DNA of 64,000 nucleotides. Source: Clostridium sp. GTDB taxonomy: Bacteria > Bacillota > Clostridia > Lachnospirales > Lachnospiraceae. Position 1 is the first letter of the stretch. Each line of letters starts with the position of its first letter. Below are positions 8,457 to 18,174 of the stretch, in pieces. The stretch lies in contig JAMOZY010000008.1 in the NCBI GenBank assembly GCA_023667695.1, positions 48,426 to 112,425 of the forward strand, written 5' to 3'. A program made the position numbers and the translations under genes. The notes beneath the pieces are model-generated. The model had not been told where the DNA came from. It did not search any database and saw nothing but the letters and a program-made list of their open reading frames with translations.

Positions 8457-11399
8457 CTACCAGTTCCGGTCCTGCTTTCTTCGAAGTAATTCTTCCATAT
8501 CCAGTGCCTGTTCTCCATTCTCCTCCGGATTTTTCTTCTGCTTGGCCGCCCTCGCCTGTCTTGCCGCCTTGGCTGCCTCCTTTTTCTTACGCTTTTCATT
8601 GGCAGCCACCCAGTCGTTTTCTACCGGCGGCTGAGCTGCTCCGGTCAGTTTTTCTGTCTGTGCTGTCTGTTCTCCAGTTGATGCTTCCTTCCGGTCTACC
8701 GGTCCATTCTTTGCCCTTCTCCGTCTGTCTCCTACCGGCATCCTCTCGGTTTCCAGCCGGCTGCCCTCGGTTTCTTCCATACTTCCTGCTGCCTTTTCCT
8801 TCCTTCGGTCTGCTGCTACTGCCTTCTTCCGGAACAAGCCCGAAATCCATTCCAGATAATCCACATTCATCCGTCTTGCCAGAATATCCAGCATAAACAG
8901 CACAATGGCAGCAATCAGCAACGGAATTGCAAGATTCGTCCTTGCCCGTACCGTTTCCAGCTTTCCTGCAAAAATGTCCTCTTCATAGGTAACAAATTGT
9001 CCGCCTGCCTGTGCTACAAAGGCATCCAGGCCATCTGTAACCAAATCAAACCGATATTCCGGTGAATACTGCATTGCTGCTGCCGTTATCATGCTGCCCT
9101 GTACCTCTTCTCCCCGGCGGTTCTGCAGACTGATGGTATAGATTCCAATCTCATCCATTGCCAGATTCGCTTCGTATTTCCCCGGTGCCACCGGGTCTAA
9201 GGAAATCTCCTGTGTATTCCCTTCCGAATCCGTACAGACCGCCCGTATGGTCGTATCCTTATCATAGTTCTCCGTCGTATAAGAAATGACTGCAGAGCTT
9301 CCTTCCTGTAGAACCTCTAAGCTGTCTCCTCCAATGTTGGTATTGGATACTACATAATTTATCATATTATCCCAAAGCTGTACATAGTTTTCCCAATTTG
9401 CCCAGTTTCCAGTCCATTCATTGCTGGCATCCGTGGTCCATGCAATCGTCCGTCCCAGACCATACTGCCAGGTAGCCAGAATCGGGTCTCCCTCCTCCGA
9501 TTGCAGTACAACCGTTGCCTGTGGCTTGGAAGAAGAACCAATATAACCTAATAACGTAGGAACCCCTTCGGTCATAAGCCCTTCGATGATTTCTGAATTA
9601 CTGGTAATGACTGGTACAAATTCTTCATTTACAATATAGCTTTTCCCCGACAGGATAATCTCCTGGGCAAAAATCTTTGGAATACCACTATTGATATCCG
9701 TATAATAATATCGTCCTCCGCACTGGTCCGCCAGCCTTTGTAACAACTGCTGGTCGGATTCTGCGCCTACGGCAACCGTAGACAGGGTCATACCCCCATC
9801 GTTAATCTTATTGATTACATCACTATACTGGTCATAATAATCCTGTCCATCGGTCAGAAGAATGATATGCTTAATCTGGGCATCGGACTGCTGCAGCCTG
9901 GTAGCTGCCTCATCCAGCGCCGGATAAATGCTGGTACCGCCGCCAATCTGAAGGGTAGCAATTCCATTGTTTATGGAAGAACGATTGGTTGCCTGCTGCA
10001 TTGGAACAATCCAGTCAAAGGTATCATCAAAGGCAAGAACTCCGATTTCATCCAAATCCCGCAGATTCTCCACACCCGCTAAGGCGGCTTCCTTTGCAAG
10101 GTCCAGACTGGTAGCGCCGCTGCTGCCATCCGCCATATCCGACATACTTCCGGAATGGTCAATCACCATGGCAATCGCCATGCTTGGTACCTCCCGCTCT
10201 CCCTCTAAGAACATATTGACCGGAAGCACCGTCTCTAAAGCAGTCTCCTGATATCCGCCCATGGCATAGCTGTTGGCGCCGCCGGTACAAATCAAGCCTC
10301 CGGCATAATCCCGTACATAGCTCTCCAGATTATCCAGAAAGCCCTGTCTTAAGTCCCTGGCATGGACATTCACCATAACGACCGCCTTATACTGCACCAG
10401 AGCGGACATATCCTCCGGTACGCCTGTCGGCGTAATCCGGTCATACCGGACCCCGCAGGCATCCAGGATTGCCGCCAGCTCGGTTCCCTCCTCCGGCGTT
10501 CCCTCTACCAGCAGAATCTTCGGTTCCGCCTCTACCTGGGTAAATGCACAATATTCATTGTTCATACTCATGGTATCATGAACCGGTTCCACCATCACAT
10601 GATAATCCTGGGTTCCGTTACTTTCCCCGGTATCCTGAAATACAAACTGGTTCTGCCCGGTTGTCAGATTCACATTGGACTGTCCCTTCAGAGTTCTGCC
10701 GGAATATAAGCTTACGACTGCCTCTGTGGATACATTGCTTTGAATCGTAACCTTCACATTAAAGGTATCACCGATATGAACCTGCTGTGGCAGCTCCAGA
10801 TTACTGACATATACCTCTTCTCCCATGTTCTGTTCCAGCTTTACTACCTTCACATCAATGTCCTGTGCTGCAACCGTACCTGCCATCTTCTCTACGCTTC
10901 CTGCATTTTCCAGTCCGTCGGTCATCAGCACCAGACGTTTTGCAGTATCCTCCGGAAAAATGGTTAATGCCGTTGATACTGCCTTCTCCAGATTGGTTGC
11001 AGTGGTAACCGGCGCCGAGGTCACCTCAGAAAAAATCTTTTTATCCGTTACAAACTGGTCTACCAGCACATCATCCCCGAATACTACCACACCTGCCTGA
11101 TTCTTCTTCGGCATGGCTTCGATACAGCTTCGGATGTAGGCTTCCATTTCATCCAGATTCTTTTCGTTGCTATCCGATACATCCACTAAGAATATCGTAG
11201 TCACCTGCTTCGTGGTAATCTTAAAGCTCAGTCCGCACAGGGTCAGCACCAGTAAGGTCCCGATGAGACCACGCATCACAATATATTTTATTTTCTTTCC
11301 CCGATTCTTCATGCGGAAAAACCGCTCGGATATTACCAGCCCGGCAATTATTACCGGAAGCAGTAACAACCACCAGGGATTGCTCATTTCTATACTCAT
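8457..11399 (-). CDS. Membrane protein with two von Willebrand A domains and a glutamine-amidotransferase-like domain
   Basis: About 980 residues. Two N-terminal membrane helices (residues 9-25 and 42-62) are followed by a VWA domain with MIDAS motif DVSDS and MTDG. Next come a beta-rich region, a GATase1-like segment (ILLVEGTPEEG to GGLICTGGANSYAMGG) without an evident catalytic triad, and a second VWA domain (DHSGS, GGGTS, LTDG, about residues 405-590). A C-terminal helix and a highly charged 110-residue tail end the protein. MIDAS sites bind Mg2+ and mediate protein contacts. GGAGG 5 nt before the ATG at 11399 sets the start. It is the last gene of the MoxR cluster, probably a surface-facing partner of MoxR. 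Function unknown. Confidence 0.87.
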   Translation of the reverse strand: MSIEMSNPWWLLLLPVIIAGLVISERFFRMKNRGKKIKYIVMRGLIGTLLVLTLCGLSFKITTKQVTTIFLVDVSDSNEKNLDEMEAYIRSCIEAMPKKNQAGVVVFGDDVLVDQFVTDKKIFSEVTSAPVTTATNLEKAVSTALTIFPEDTAKRLVLMTDGLENAGSVEKMAGTVAAQDIDVKVVKLEQNMGEEVYVSNLELPQQVHIGDTFNVKVTIQSNVSTEAVVSLYSGRTLKGQSNVNLTTGQNQFVFQDTGESNGTQDYHVMVEPVHDTMSMNNEYCAFTQVEAEPKILLVEGTPEEGTELAAILDACGVRYDRITPTGVPEDMSALVQYKAVVMVNVHARDLRQGFLDNLESYVRDYAGGLICTGGANSYAMGGYQETALETVLPVNMFLEGEREVPSMAIAMVIDHSGSMSDMADGSSGATSLDLAKEAALAGVENLRDLDEIGVLAFDDTFDWIVPMQQATNRSSINNGIATLQIGGGTSIYPALDEAATRLQQSDAQIKHIILLTDGQDYYDQYSDVINKINDGGMTLSTVAVGAESDQQLLQRLADQCGGRYYYTDINSGIPKIFAQEIILSGKSYIVNEEFVPVITSNSEIIEGLMTEGVPTLLGYIGSSSKPQATVVLQSEEGDPILATWQYGLGRTIAWTTDASNEWTGNWANWENYVQLWDNMINYVVSNTNIGGDSLEVLQEGSSAVISYTTENYDKDTTIRAVCTDSEGNTQEISLDPVAPGKYEANLAMDEIGIYTISLQNRRGEEVQGSMITAAAMQYSPEYRFDLVTDGLDAFVAQAGGQFVTYEEDIFAGKLETVRARTNLAIPLLIAAIVLFMLDILARRMNVDYLEWISGLFRKKAVAADRRKEKAAGSMEETEGSRLETERMPVGDRRRRAKNGPVDRKEASTGEQTAQTEKLTGAAQPPVENDWVAANEKRKKKEAAKAARQARAAKQKKNPEENGEQALDMEELLRRKQDRNW

Positions 11400-11417
11400 G
11401 CTATCCTCCACTTATGC

Positions 11418-13241
11418 TTAATGCTGACGGACATATACTATCCATTCTACTGCCAGCGCCAACAGAATCAATAAAATGATAAGGTTCCGTAAGTCCCTGC
11501 CGCCGGTCAGATTCTTTTCATCTGCACCAATGGTTTCCGTTTCATCGGCTGCTTCTCCATTTTGATGGGACTCCTGTTCCACCGGAAACCGTACCACAAA
11601 CAGCTCCTGCTTCTCTTCTTCCTTTACCGTCTGGGACACCGTATACACGCCTGCCTGTTCCGTGTCCGTATAGGCACTGGTTGCTACGGCTGCCGTCAGA
11701 GTGGTTTTCTCTCCCCCCGGCGTCGTTACCGTCAAATCAGAGCCATTGAGATTGCCATTAAAAACAATCTTATCCCCAGTCTCATAATACGGCTCGGATA
11801 CCATACCGCTTACCATCATGTAATCCATCAGATTGGAAATCAGGATAGGGAATTCCGCCTGCAAAGCCAAATCAGAATGATGGATATCAAACCCCAGCAC
11901 AGCAATCCTGCGTCCGCTGTTTTCCCCAAAATAACCGATACAGCCATTTCCGCTGCTAATAAAGCTGTCTGCCCACAGGGGCCGCTCATATTCCTTTGCC
12001 TCTGCCGCACCAAAGGTAAAATCCGCTACATATCGGGTAATTTCCGTATCGGTAAAGGCAAGGCTTACATTATTCAGCAGTTGCTTCACCTTAATCTCAC
12101 CGCCGGACGCCGGATTAAGATAGATAAAATTCCCCTGCTCCGGCAACTCTGCAGGTACCATACCATCAAAGATATATAAATCATAAGTCTCATCCCTGAC
12201 AACGGCGGAAAGCTGATTGGTCTTATACAAATCCACCCATGGAATATTGACGATTGCCTTCTCCAGAAACATATTGTCATTGGTTACCAGAAGCACCCGT
12301 TTCTGTCCTTCCGCATTCAACGCGGCATATGCCTTATTGTCTGCTTCCAGGTCATCCTTATTATTGATTTCCGCCATTAAGACCCTGCCGTTAAAATCCA
12401 CCTGCTGGAAATATACTATCTGAGAGCCTGCTGCCGGAACCGTTACACTCTGTACCATCAGCAAAGCATCATCTCCGTACAGATTCACATCCGTAGTCAC
12501 ATCCGCCGCCGTATCATTGGTAATCTTTCCAATCACCGTCATGGAAGAATTCCCGTCCGCATCCTGCTCGGTTCCATAGCTGACATAATCCATGGAAAGA
12601 TTCTGGTAGTCTGTATACAGGTTAATGACCTGCGCCTCCAGATTCCCCAGCTCCATCGGCGTATCCGTAAAGAAAACGGCATCATACTGCTCCCATTGAT
12701 TCACCATAGACTGTACCACACTGACGGCTGTTCCTGCATCACCACTTAAGTCCGTAACCGTCAATGCCTTCAACACCCGCCGCAGCTCGGTCTTATCCGT
12801 TACATTGGTCTTTACGATTCCGGTTTCCTGATTGGCAGTCAGAATCGTAATCTGCGCCGTCTCACTTAAGGAATCCACATAATCACAAGCCCGTTCCACC
12901 GCCTCCTCCAGACGGGTCCGGTTCTCATTGTACCGGATTCCCATACTGGCACTGGTATCCATGACAATCACCACATTATCATACCGCCTGCCGCCATGCT
13001 TTAGGTATGGCGCCATCAGGGCAAAAATCAACAGTAATACAGTCAGAATCTGTAAAAACATCAACAGGTTCTTTTTCAGCTTTTCCCATGGCTTCGTCGC
13101 TTCTATGTTATTGTAAATCTCCCTCCAGAGCATACTGGAGGAAAAAGGATATTCCCTTGCCTTCTGCTTTAACATATAAAGCAAAATTATCACCGGAATT
13201 AAAATCAGTAATGCAAGAGGCCACCAGTTCGTTATTGTCAT
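11418..13241 (-). CDS. BatA-type membrane VWA protein
   Basis: A 607-residue protein with the N-terminal BatA signature: hydrophobic helix, then YPFSSSMLWREI, then a second helix at about 60-77. A VWA domain follows with intact MIDAS (DTSAS about residue 95 and FTDT). The central part is beta-rich and extracytoplasmic by prediction, and a last helix lies at about 583-600. Bat proteins occur beside MoxR ATPases; their molecular role is not established. The stop lies 18 nt before the next VWA gene start, so the two are translationally close. Start supported by GGAGATAAATT before the ATG. Confidence 0.87.
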   Translation of the reverse strand: MTITNWWPLALLILIPVIILLYMLKQKAREYPFSSSMLWREIYNNIEATKPWEKLKKNLLMFLQILTVLLLIFALMAPYLKHGGRRYDNVVIVMDTSASMGIRYNENRTRLEEAVERACDYVDSLSETAQITILTANQETGIVKTNVTDKTELRRVLKALTVTDLSGDAGTAVSVVQSMVNQWEQYDAVFFTDTPMELGNLEAQVINLYTDYQNLSMDYVSYGTEQDADGNSSMTVIGKITNDTAADVTTDVNLYGDDALLMVQSVTVPAAGSQIVYFQQVDFNGRVLMAEINNKDDLEADNKAYAALNAEGQKRVLLVTNDNMFLEKAIVNIPWVDLYKTNQLSAVVRDETYDLYIFDGMVPAELPEQGNFIYLNPASGGEIKVKQLLNNVSLAFTDTEITRYVADFTFGAAEAKEYERPLWADSFISSGNGCIGYFGENSGRRIAVLGFDIHHSDLALQAEFPILISNLMDYMMVSGMVSEPYYETGDKIVFNGNLNGSDLTVTTPGGEKTTLTAAVATSAYTDTEQAGVYTVSQTVKEEEKQELFVVRFPVEQESHQNGEAADETETIGADEKNLTGGRDLRNLIILLILLALAVEWIVYVRQH

Positions 13242-13267
13242 AATTTATCTCCATATTCCCTTCTTCG

Positions 13268-13323
13268 GTTCCCGGTTCTGATAGGGAACAGCGTAACTAT
13301 AAGGCTTCTGTCCTTATAACGTA
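13268..13323 (-). promoter_or_regulatory. Two intercistronic hairpins between DUF58 and BatA-like genes
   Basis: Inverted repeats GTTCCC/GGGAAC (13268-13289) and CGTAACTATAAGG/CCTTATAACGT (13292-13323). No T-run follows on the minus strand, so they look like mRNA processing or stability elements rather than a terminator. Confidence 0.4.
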
Positions 13324-13355
13324 ATGTCCAGCTCCATTATACCTTACTGCAATTC

Positions 13356-14237
13356 TTACTTACGGACAATAATGCCCTGATTGCATACGTGGTCAAATAA
13401 GAACTTCTCCAGGGGTTCATCTGCAAGCATCCGGATGAATGTCATCTCATACCTTCGGGCTAAGGCATTCATCCGCTCCGTCATATTCTCCAGTGCTTGA
13501 TTATACTGCTCTATGGTGGTCCGGTTCAGGGATAAGCGAACCTCCTCCCCGGTCTCCATATCCAGAAGGTTCACCACACCATCCCCTTCAATCTCTACCT
13601 CCTGTCTCGCCAGTACCTGAATCAAAATAACCTGCTGCTTCTTATACCGAAGGTACTTCACTGCCTCCTCGATTCCCTTTTCATCCAGAAAATCACTAAT
13701 GACAATCGAAATACCGCTGCCCTGGTACTGCCGGGACATAATCGCCTTATTCAGATTGGTTCTTCCGTCGAATTCCACTGCCTCCAGCTCCTGCATAATC
13801 TGCCGGAATGCCTGCTTGCCAGCTCGTCCCTTTCCCTGGGTCAGCGTGCTTTCCTGCATCTCACTGACATATACCCGGTCCAGATTATTCAGCACCAGAT
13901 AAGCCAGCGCCCCTGCCAGCTGCAATGCCGTTCTGGACTTTGGCGGTTCCCCAAAGCTCATAGAATTAGAGGTATCAATGAAAATCTGGAAAATCCCTTC
14001 CTTTTCTTCCATAAACCGCTTGATGTAAAGCTTGTCCAGCCGTCCATAGGCACCCCAGTCCACCCGGCGGATATCGTCACCGGGCATATATTCCCGATAA
14101 TCCGAGAATTCCACAGAGGTTCCCTTCGCATTGGACTTTCTTCCTCCGCCCATGCCATGGGTCATATGGGTATTCACTGCAATGGCTAGCTGATTCAGTT
14201 TTGTAAAAAACGCCTGGTCAAATAACTTCTCACCCAT
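13356..14237 (-). CDS. DUF58 protein (VWA-like, MoxR partner)
   Basis: A 293-residue cytoplasmic protein. The DUF58 hallmark FSDYREYMPGDDIRRVDW spans about residues 44-61, followed by a VWA-like fold with a DTSNS metal site near residue 88 and FGRTNLNKA. No membrane segment is seen. DUF58 proteins almost always sit next to MoxR ATPases and are thought to be delivered to, or to bridge, membrane VWA partners; this is family context, not proof. It begins 12 nt after the MoxR stop, with AGGAG before the ATG. Confidence 0.92.
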   Translation of the reverse strand: MGEKLFDQAFFTKLNQLAIAVNTHMTHGMGGGRKSNAKGTSVEFSDYREYMPGDDIRRVDWGAYGRLDKLYIKRFMEEKEGIFQIFIDTSNSMSFGEPPKSRTALQLAGALAYLVLNNLDRVYVSEMQESTLTQGKGRAGKQAFRQIMQELEAVEFDGRTNLNKAIMSRQYQGSGISIVISDFLDEKGIEEAVKYLRYKKQQVILIQVLARQEVEIEGDGVVNLLDMETGEEVRLSLNRTTIEQYNQALENMTERMNALARRYEMTFIRMLADEPLEKFLFDHVCNQGIIVRK

Positions 14238-14249
14238 ATCCTGCTCCTG

Positions 14250-15224
14250 CTACTGCTGCTGAATCAACTGTGCGATAATCTTATCCGGCGTCATATTATC
14301 GGAAAGTGCTTCGAAATTACAGATGATACGATGCCGTAACACCGGAAATGCCACATACTGAATATCCTCAAAGGATACATTGAACCGGTTTTCCATTAAG
14401 GCTCTTGCCTTTGCCGTCTTAATGATAGCCTGAGCCGCACGGGGACTGGCGCCATTGGAAATATATTTTTTCGTAATATCCGGCACATCCTTCAGCTCCG
14501 GATGGGTATTGTATACCAAATCCATAGCATAATCCATAACTGCATCTGCAATAGGAATATCATAGATAATCTGACGGATACGGAGGATATCCTCTGCCGT
14601 CATAACCGGTGAAAATGCGGCTTCCCGCTGATTCACGGTGAGATTTACAATATCCCGCAGCTCCTCCTTCGAAGGAAAACGAACGTTCAGCTTAAACAGG
14701 AAACGGTCCAGCTGTGCTTCCGGCAGGGGATAGGTGCCTTCATTTTCAATTGGATTCTGGGTCGCCAGAACCATAAAAGGCTTTGGCAGCAGATACGTCT
14801 GCTTTCCAACGGTAACCGTTTTCTCCTGCATGGCCTCCAGCAATGCAGACTGGGTCTTAGGCGTTGCCCGGTTAATCTCATCCGCCAGAACAATGTTAGC
14901 AAAGATAGGTCCCGCCTCAAACTGGAACTTGTTCTGTCCCTCTTCCTTTACAATCAGATTCGTACCGGTTACATCCGCCGGCATCAGGTCCGGTGTAAAC
15001 TGGATTCTGGAAAATGCCAGATTCATACTGCGTGAGATGGATTTTACCATCTGGGTCTTTCCCACACCGGGAACACCCTCCAGCAATACATTGCCATCCG
15101 TCAGAATGGCAATAATCATCTGCCGGATAATGGAATGCTGACCAATAATGGTTTTTCCTATCTCTTCTTCACAACGTAGTATCTGATCTATGACCTGCTT
15201 CATTTCCTGCTCATTTTGAATCAT
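14250..15224 (-). CDS. MoxR-family AAA+ ATPase
   Basis: A 324-residue AAA+ ATPase of the MoxR (AAA_3) group, expected to work as a hexameric chaperone in the cytoplasm on VWA-containing clients. Walker A GVPGVGKT is near residue 50, Walker B VLADEINR near 110, sensor 1 ATQNP near 150, and the SPRAAQ sensor 2 region near 260. It lies directly upstream of DUF58 and VWA genes, the standard arrangement. AAGGAGAAGGATT precedes the ATG. The only oddity is the repeat copy in the gap just upstream. Confidence 0.95.
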   Translation of the reverse strand: MIQNEQEMKQVIDQILRCEEEIGKTIIGQHSIIRQMIIAILTDGNVLLEGVPGVGKTQMVKSISRSMNLAFSRIQFTPDLMPADVTGTNLIVKEEGQNKFQFEAGPIFANIVLADEINRATPKTQSALLEAMQEKTVTVGKQTYLLPKPFMVLATQNPIENEGTYPLPEAQLDRFLFKLNVRFPSKEELRDIVNLTVNQREAAFSPVMTAEDILRIRQIIYDIPIADAVMDYAMDLVYNTHPELKDVPDITKKYISNGASPRAAQAIIKTAKARALMENRFNVSFEDIQYVAFPVLRHRIICNFEALSDNMTPDKIIAQLIQQQ

Positions 15225-15230
15225 AATCCT

Positions 15231-15368
15231 TCTCCTTATTATTTATTCCTGCGAGCAACGAGTCAAAGTCATGCCTGCATGACCTTGACGACTGCCGCAA
15301 GGGTCAATACCCCGCTGCTCTGCAACGTTCAAGTTCCATACCCCATTGCTTGCAGTGGGGTTATTTAT
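15231..15368 (-). repeat. Intergenic repeat family, copy A
   Basis: Fills the gap between the Q/N-rich protein gene and moxR. Read on the minus strand it starts at the TAA stop of the upstream gene with a hairpin CCCCACTGC/GCAATGGGG. It continues with TTGACCCTTGCGGCAGTCGT and ATGCAGGCAT and ends in TTGCTCGCAGGAATAAA. The second half matches copies at 44584 and 60217. Confidence 0.7.
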
Positions 15369-16959
15369 TTAACTCTTCAAAATAGGACTTTACAATATCC
15401 TGTACCCCGCTTGGATAATTGGAGCTTTCTACCCGGTTATAGGCGTTTTGTGAATAATCTCCGATTACCTGCTGATAATTCACGGAGGTTCCTGCCCAGG
15501 CTTCTCCACCCTGCTGATTGATGCCGGTTCCATTGGCATTCACCTTACCATCCAGACTTTCATTATCCTGAAGCTCCCGGTTCGGAATGGTAATCATCTG
15601 CCCATTGGTTCCTGCTTCCTGCTGTGTGCCTTCCGAGCTGCCGGTATTGTAACCAGTGCCGCCCTGACCGCCTTGACCGCCTTGATTTCCTTGTCCGCTC
15701 TGATTTCCCTGGCCATTTTGGCTGCCCTGTCCATTCTGACTGCCCTGACCGTTCTGATTGCTCTGACCATTCTGGTTATTCTGGTTATTTTGACCGTTCT
15801 GGTTGTTCTGGCTATTCTGGCTATTTTGACCGTTCTGGTTATTCTGGCTATTCTGGCTATTTTGACCGTTCTGGTTGTTCTGGCTATCCTGGTTATTTTG
15901 ACCGTTCGGATTATTATTTGCCGTTTGATTATTACTCTGCGCTGCATTCTGCTGATTTGCCACAGACTGCTGCAACGTCTGTAGCTGCTGCTGGGATAAG
16001 GTATTATTATTCATCAGGCTCTGGCCTGCCTGCTGCATGGTCTGATTTCCGGTCTGCTGCCCCAGCCGCTGCAGCTCATTGGCAATCGCCTGACGGTCGC
16101 TCATGCTGGTATTGGCATTCAGATTCTGCAAATCCTGCTGCAAATCCTGCAAATCCTCAGCAAGCTGCTGCTCCGGCGTCTTTTCCTGTTCCGAAACCGC
16201 TGCGGAAAGATACTGCAGCTCTTCCCGGACGCTCCGGTAACCTGCCTGATTTGCCTCCTGGGTGAGCTTCACTGAAATCCGTTCATTTGCTCTGGATAAT
16301 TCGTCTTTATTTCCTGCCTCCTGCAGCTCCTGCTTCGCTTCCTCCAGAACGGAAAGCAGACTTTCTTTTTCCACCTCTGTCAATTCATCCATACGTTCGA
16401 TATGTTCAATCGACTCTTCAATCTTCTCGACTTCTTCCTCTACCTGCTTGACGATTTCCTGATATTCCTCCGCCCGCTCCTTTGCCGCCGTCGGAATAAA
16501 GCTGATGATAACAAATACAGCCGCCAGACCCAGCATAGTTACCAGTCCCTGCCAGGAAGGCTTTAAGGGAAAGGTCTTTCGTATCTGAAATCCGCCCAGC
16601 CGTCTGGCAGTATCCTGCTTCTGCATATTGCTGACTGCATCCTCTTTTCCCACTAATTCATAAGAGGTAATCAGCCGTTCATGAAATCCATGTCGGTCCA
16701 GCCGCAAAGCAGCCTCCTTCATATCCGGCCGTTTTATAATCCCTACCACAATCCCGGATAAAATACCGACAACTGCGGCTCCCAATGCAAATACCGTTGC
16801 ATAATACCAGGGAACAAATAAGGCAATCACAGAAAAGACCACTGCAAGTCCAAATCCGCCGATTACACCATAGGTACCGAACCGAAGCATATTCTGCTCC
16901 GTAATCCGCCGCCGTACCTGCTTTATGAACTTTACAATCTGAGCATCCATCTGACTCAT
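15361..16959 (-). CDS. Membrane coiled-coil protein with Q/N/G-rich repeat tail
   Basis: A 532-residue protein that I do not recognise by name; its layout resembles DUF4175-type proteins. Two adjacent membrane helices lie at about residues 29-73 and a third at about 137-153. A strongly acidic/basic coiled coil follows (about 158-275), then a Q-rich segment and about 110 residues of repeats built from NQNGQ and NSQ units (about 340-450). The tail after the third helix is probably extracytoplasmic. It sits between an ABC transporter and MoxR, so it belongs to the envelope cluster. The repeat tract has low-complexity DNA prone to length change. Confidence 0.75.
   Translation of the reverse strand: MSQMDAQIVKFIKQVRRRITEQNMLRFGTYGVIGGFGLAVVFSVIALFVPWYYATVFALGAAVVGILSGIVVGIIKRPDMKEAALRLDRHGFHERLITSYELVGKEDAVSNMQKQDTARRLGGFQIRKTFPLKPSWQGLVTMLGLAAVFVIISFIPTAAKERAEEYQEIVKQVEEEVEKIEESIEHIERMDELTEVEKESLLSVLEEAKQELQEAGNKDELSRANERISVKLTQEANQAGYRSVREELQYLSAAVSEQEKTPEQQLAEDLQDLQQDLQNLNANTSMSDRQAIANELQRLGQQTGNQTMQQAGQSLMNNNTLSQQQLQTLQQSVANQQNAAQSNNQTANNNPNGQNNQDSQNNQNGQNSQNSQNNQNGQNSQNSQNNQNGQNNQNNQNGQSNQNGQGSQNGQGSQNGQGNQSGQGNQGGQGGQGGTGYNTGSSEGTQQEAGTNGQMITIPNRELQDNESLDGKVNANGTGINQQGGEAWAGTSVNYQQVIGDYSQNAYNRVESSNYPSGVQDIVKSYFEELNK
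15640..15910 (-). repeat. In-frame low-complexity repeat (NQNGQ/NSQ units)
   Basis: Degenerate short direct repeats such as TTCTGGTTATT and TTTTGACCG alternate along this stretch and encode the Asn/Gln/Gly/Ser tract of the membrane coiled-coil protein. Unit boundaries are multiples of three, so length changes would stay in frame. Confidence 0.75.
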
Positions 16960-16971
16960 AGGCTCTCCTCC

Positions 16972-18174
16972 TTATAGTTCCTTTGTTTCCTCTTGCTCTT
17001 TCATTTCTTCCTGCTGCTCTTGCCGTACTACATCCGGCTGAATCAGCTTTTCCGTAATCGCTGTAGGCTCCGAATTCGAAGCTGCCGGTACGCTCTGTGG
17101 CTCCGGCTGTACCGGCCCATTATTCGGAACAGCCATTCCCATCTGCGGCACTGGGGCCACTGCCTGTAATGCTTCCGGCTGAGGCATTCCCGGTACAGAA
17201 GCCGGATTCAGATTCTGCGCCATTGGCATCGGTGCCTGCTTTTTCTTCTTCCGCTTCTTAATCGGATTCAGCTTCCGGGCTGCCATCTTGAGGAAGAAAT
17301 AACTGATTCCTCCGCAGACCAGAACATTCAACGGAATCCAGGCATAGGAGATGACTGGCATAATCGTCCCAAATATATCCGCATCCTTTAGCAGCTCTGT
17401 GATACTGTATATCTTCATAACACGCAGCATATAATCCAGAAATCCGGTCAAGGGATTACCAATCATAAGCAGGGGCAGAATACCGAAATTCGGGTCCGGT
17501 ATGGTGCCTGCATAATTACTCTCGTAATATATATATTCATACAGAACGGCGCCACCGCCCAGAATTCCGAAAAACAGGATTACCGGAACCGCCAATACTG
17601 CAAACTCCAATAAAAAGGTCATTACAATGGAAACAATGGTTTTCTTAAACGCACTGGAGCAGAATATCCCCAGGCTGCCAATAAAGATAGCCGTTACCAC
17701 CATCATAAAAATATATCCCAACAAGGCAAACCAGTTCAGCCCCCCCAACACAAAGGCAATCGCCATAATCGGCACACTGGAGATAATAAAAATCAGGTAG
17801 TTGGATAAGGACGCCATTAGCTTTCCCCATATGATTGCCAATGGCTTTTCCGGTGTTGTCAGCATAATCTCCAGGGTCTGCTTTTCCCGTTCCCCGGAAA
17901 TAGAGCCTGCCGTTAGAATCGGTACAATCAGAAGGGTAATCCCCATCTGTATCCAGCCGATTATCTGAAAAATGTACAGAAATCCGGAGAAGTCCGCTCC
18001 ACCGTCGCTGCTGTTCGCCAGTGCAGTGACCAGAATCGCAATCACTGCAACAATTGCCAATACAATATCATAAAACATCACCGATAACGGAAGCCGGATG
18101 CTTCTGGAGCCTAACCGCAATTCTTTCCTTAAAATAGGATTCAGCGCCTGCTTTTTCTTTCCTTTTGCCATCAT
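16972..18174 (-). CDS. ABC-2 type permease of the envelope cluster
   Basis: A 400-residue membrane protein with six to seven hydrophobic segments. TAGSISGEREKQTLEIMLTT is the typical ABC-2/GldF-type motif in the first cytoplasmic loop. The C-terminal 90 residues are cytoplasmic and rich in Pro, Gln and Glu, with no recognised domain. It overlaps the ATPase gene by 4 nt (ATGA), so it is translationally coupled to it. AGGAGG 6 nt before the ATG supports the start. The export substrate is unknown; the neighbouring large exported protein is a candidate partner. Confidence 0.88.
   Translation of the reverse strand: MMAKGKKKQALNPILRKELRLGSRSIRLPLSVMFYDIVLAIVAVIAILVTALANSSDGGADFSGFLYIFQIIGWIQMGITLLIVPILTAGSISGEREKQTLEIMLTTPEKPLAIIWGKLMASLSNYLIFIISSVPIMAIAFVLGGLNWFALLGYIFMMVVTAIFIGSLGIFCSSAFKKTIVSIVMTFLLEFAVLAVPVILFFGILGGGAVLYEYIYYESNYAGTIPDPNFGILPLLMIGNPLTGFLDYMLRVMKIYSITELLKDADIFGTIMPVISYAWIPLNVLVCGGISYFFLKMAARKLNPIKKRKKKKQAPMPMAQNLNPASVPGMPQPEALQAVAPVPQMGMAVPNNGPVQPEPQSVPAASNSEPTAITEKLIQPDVVRQEQQEEMKEQEETKEL

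Noticed and set aside
8273..8599. Basic 108-residue minus-strand frame between VWA and antiporter genes
   Set aside because: Mostly an alternative frame of the charged VWA tail; no ribosome site and an Arg-rich composition typical of shadow frames.
15624..16265. Long plus-strand frame rich in Ser, Tyr and Gly opposite the Q/N tract
   Set aside because: It is the antisense shadow of the low-complexity repeat; no ribosome site.
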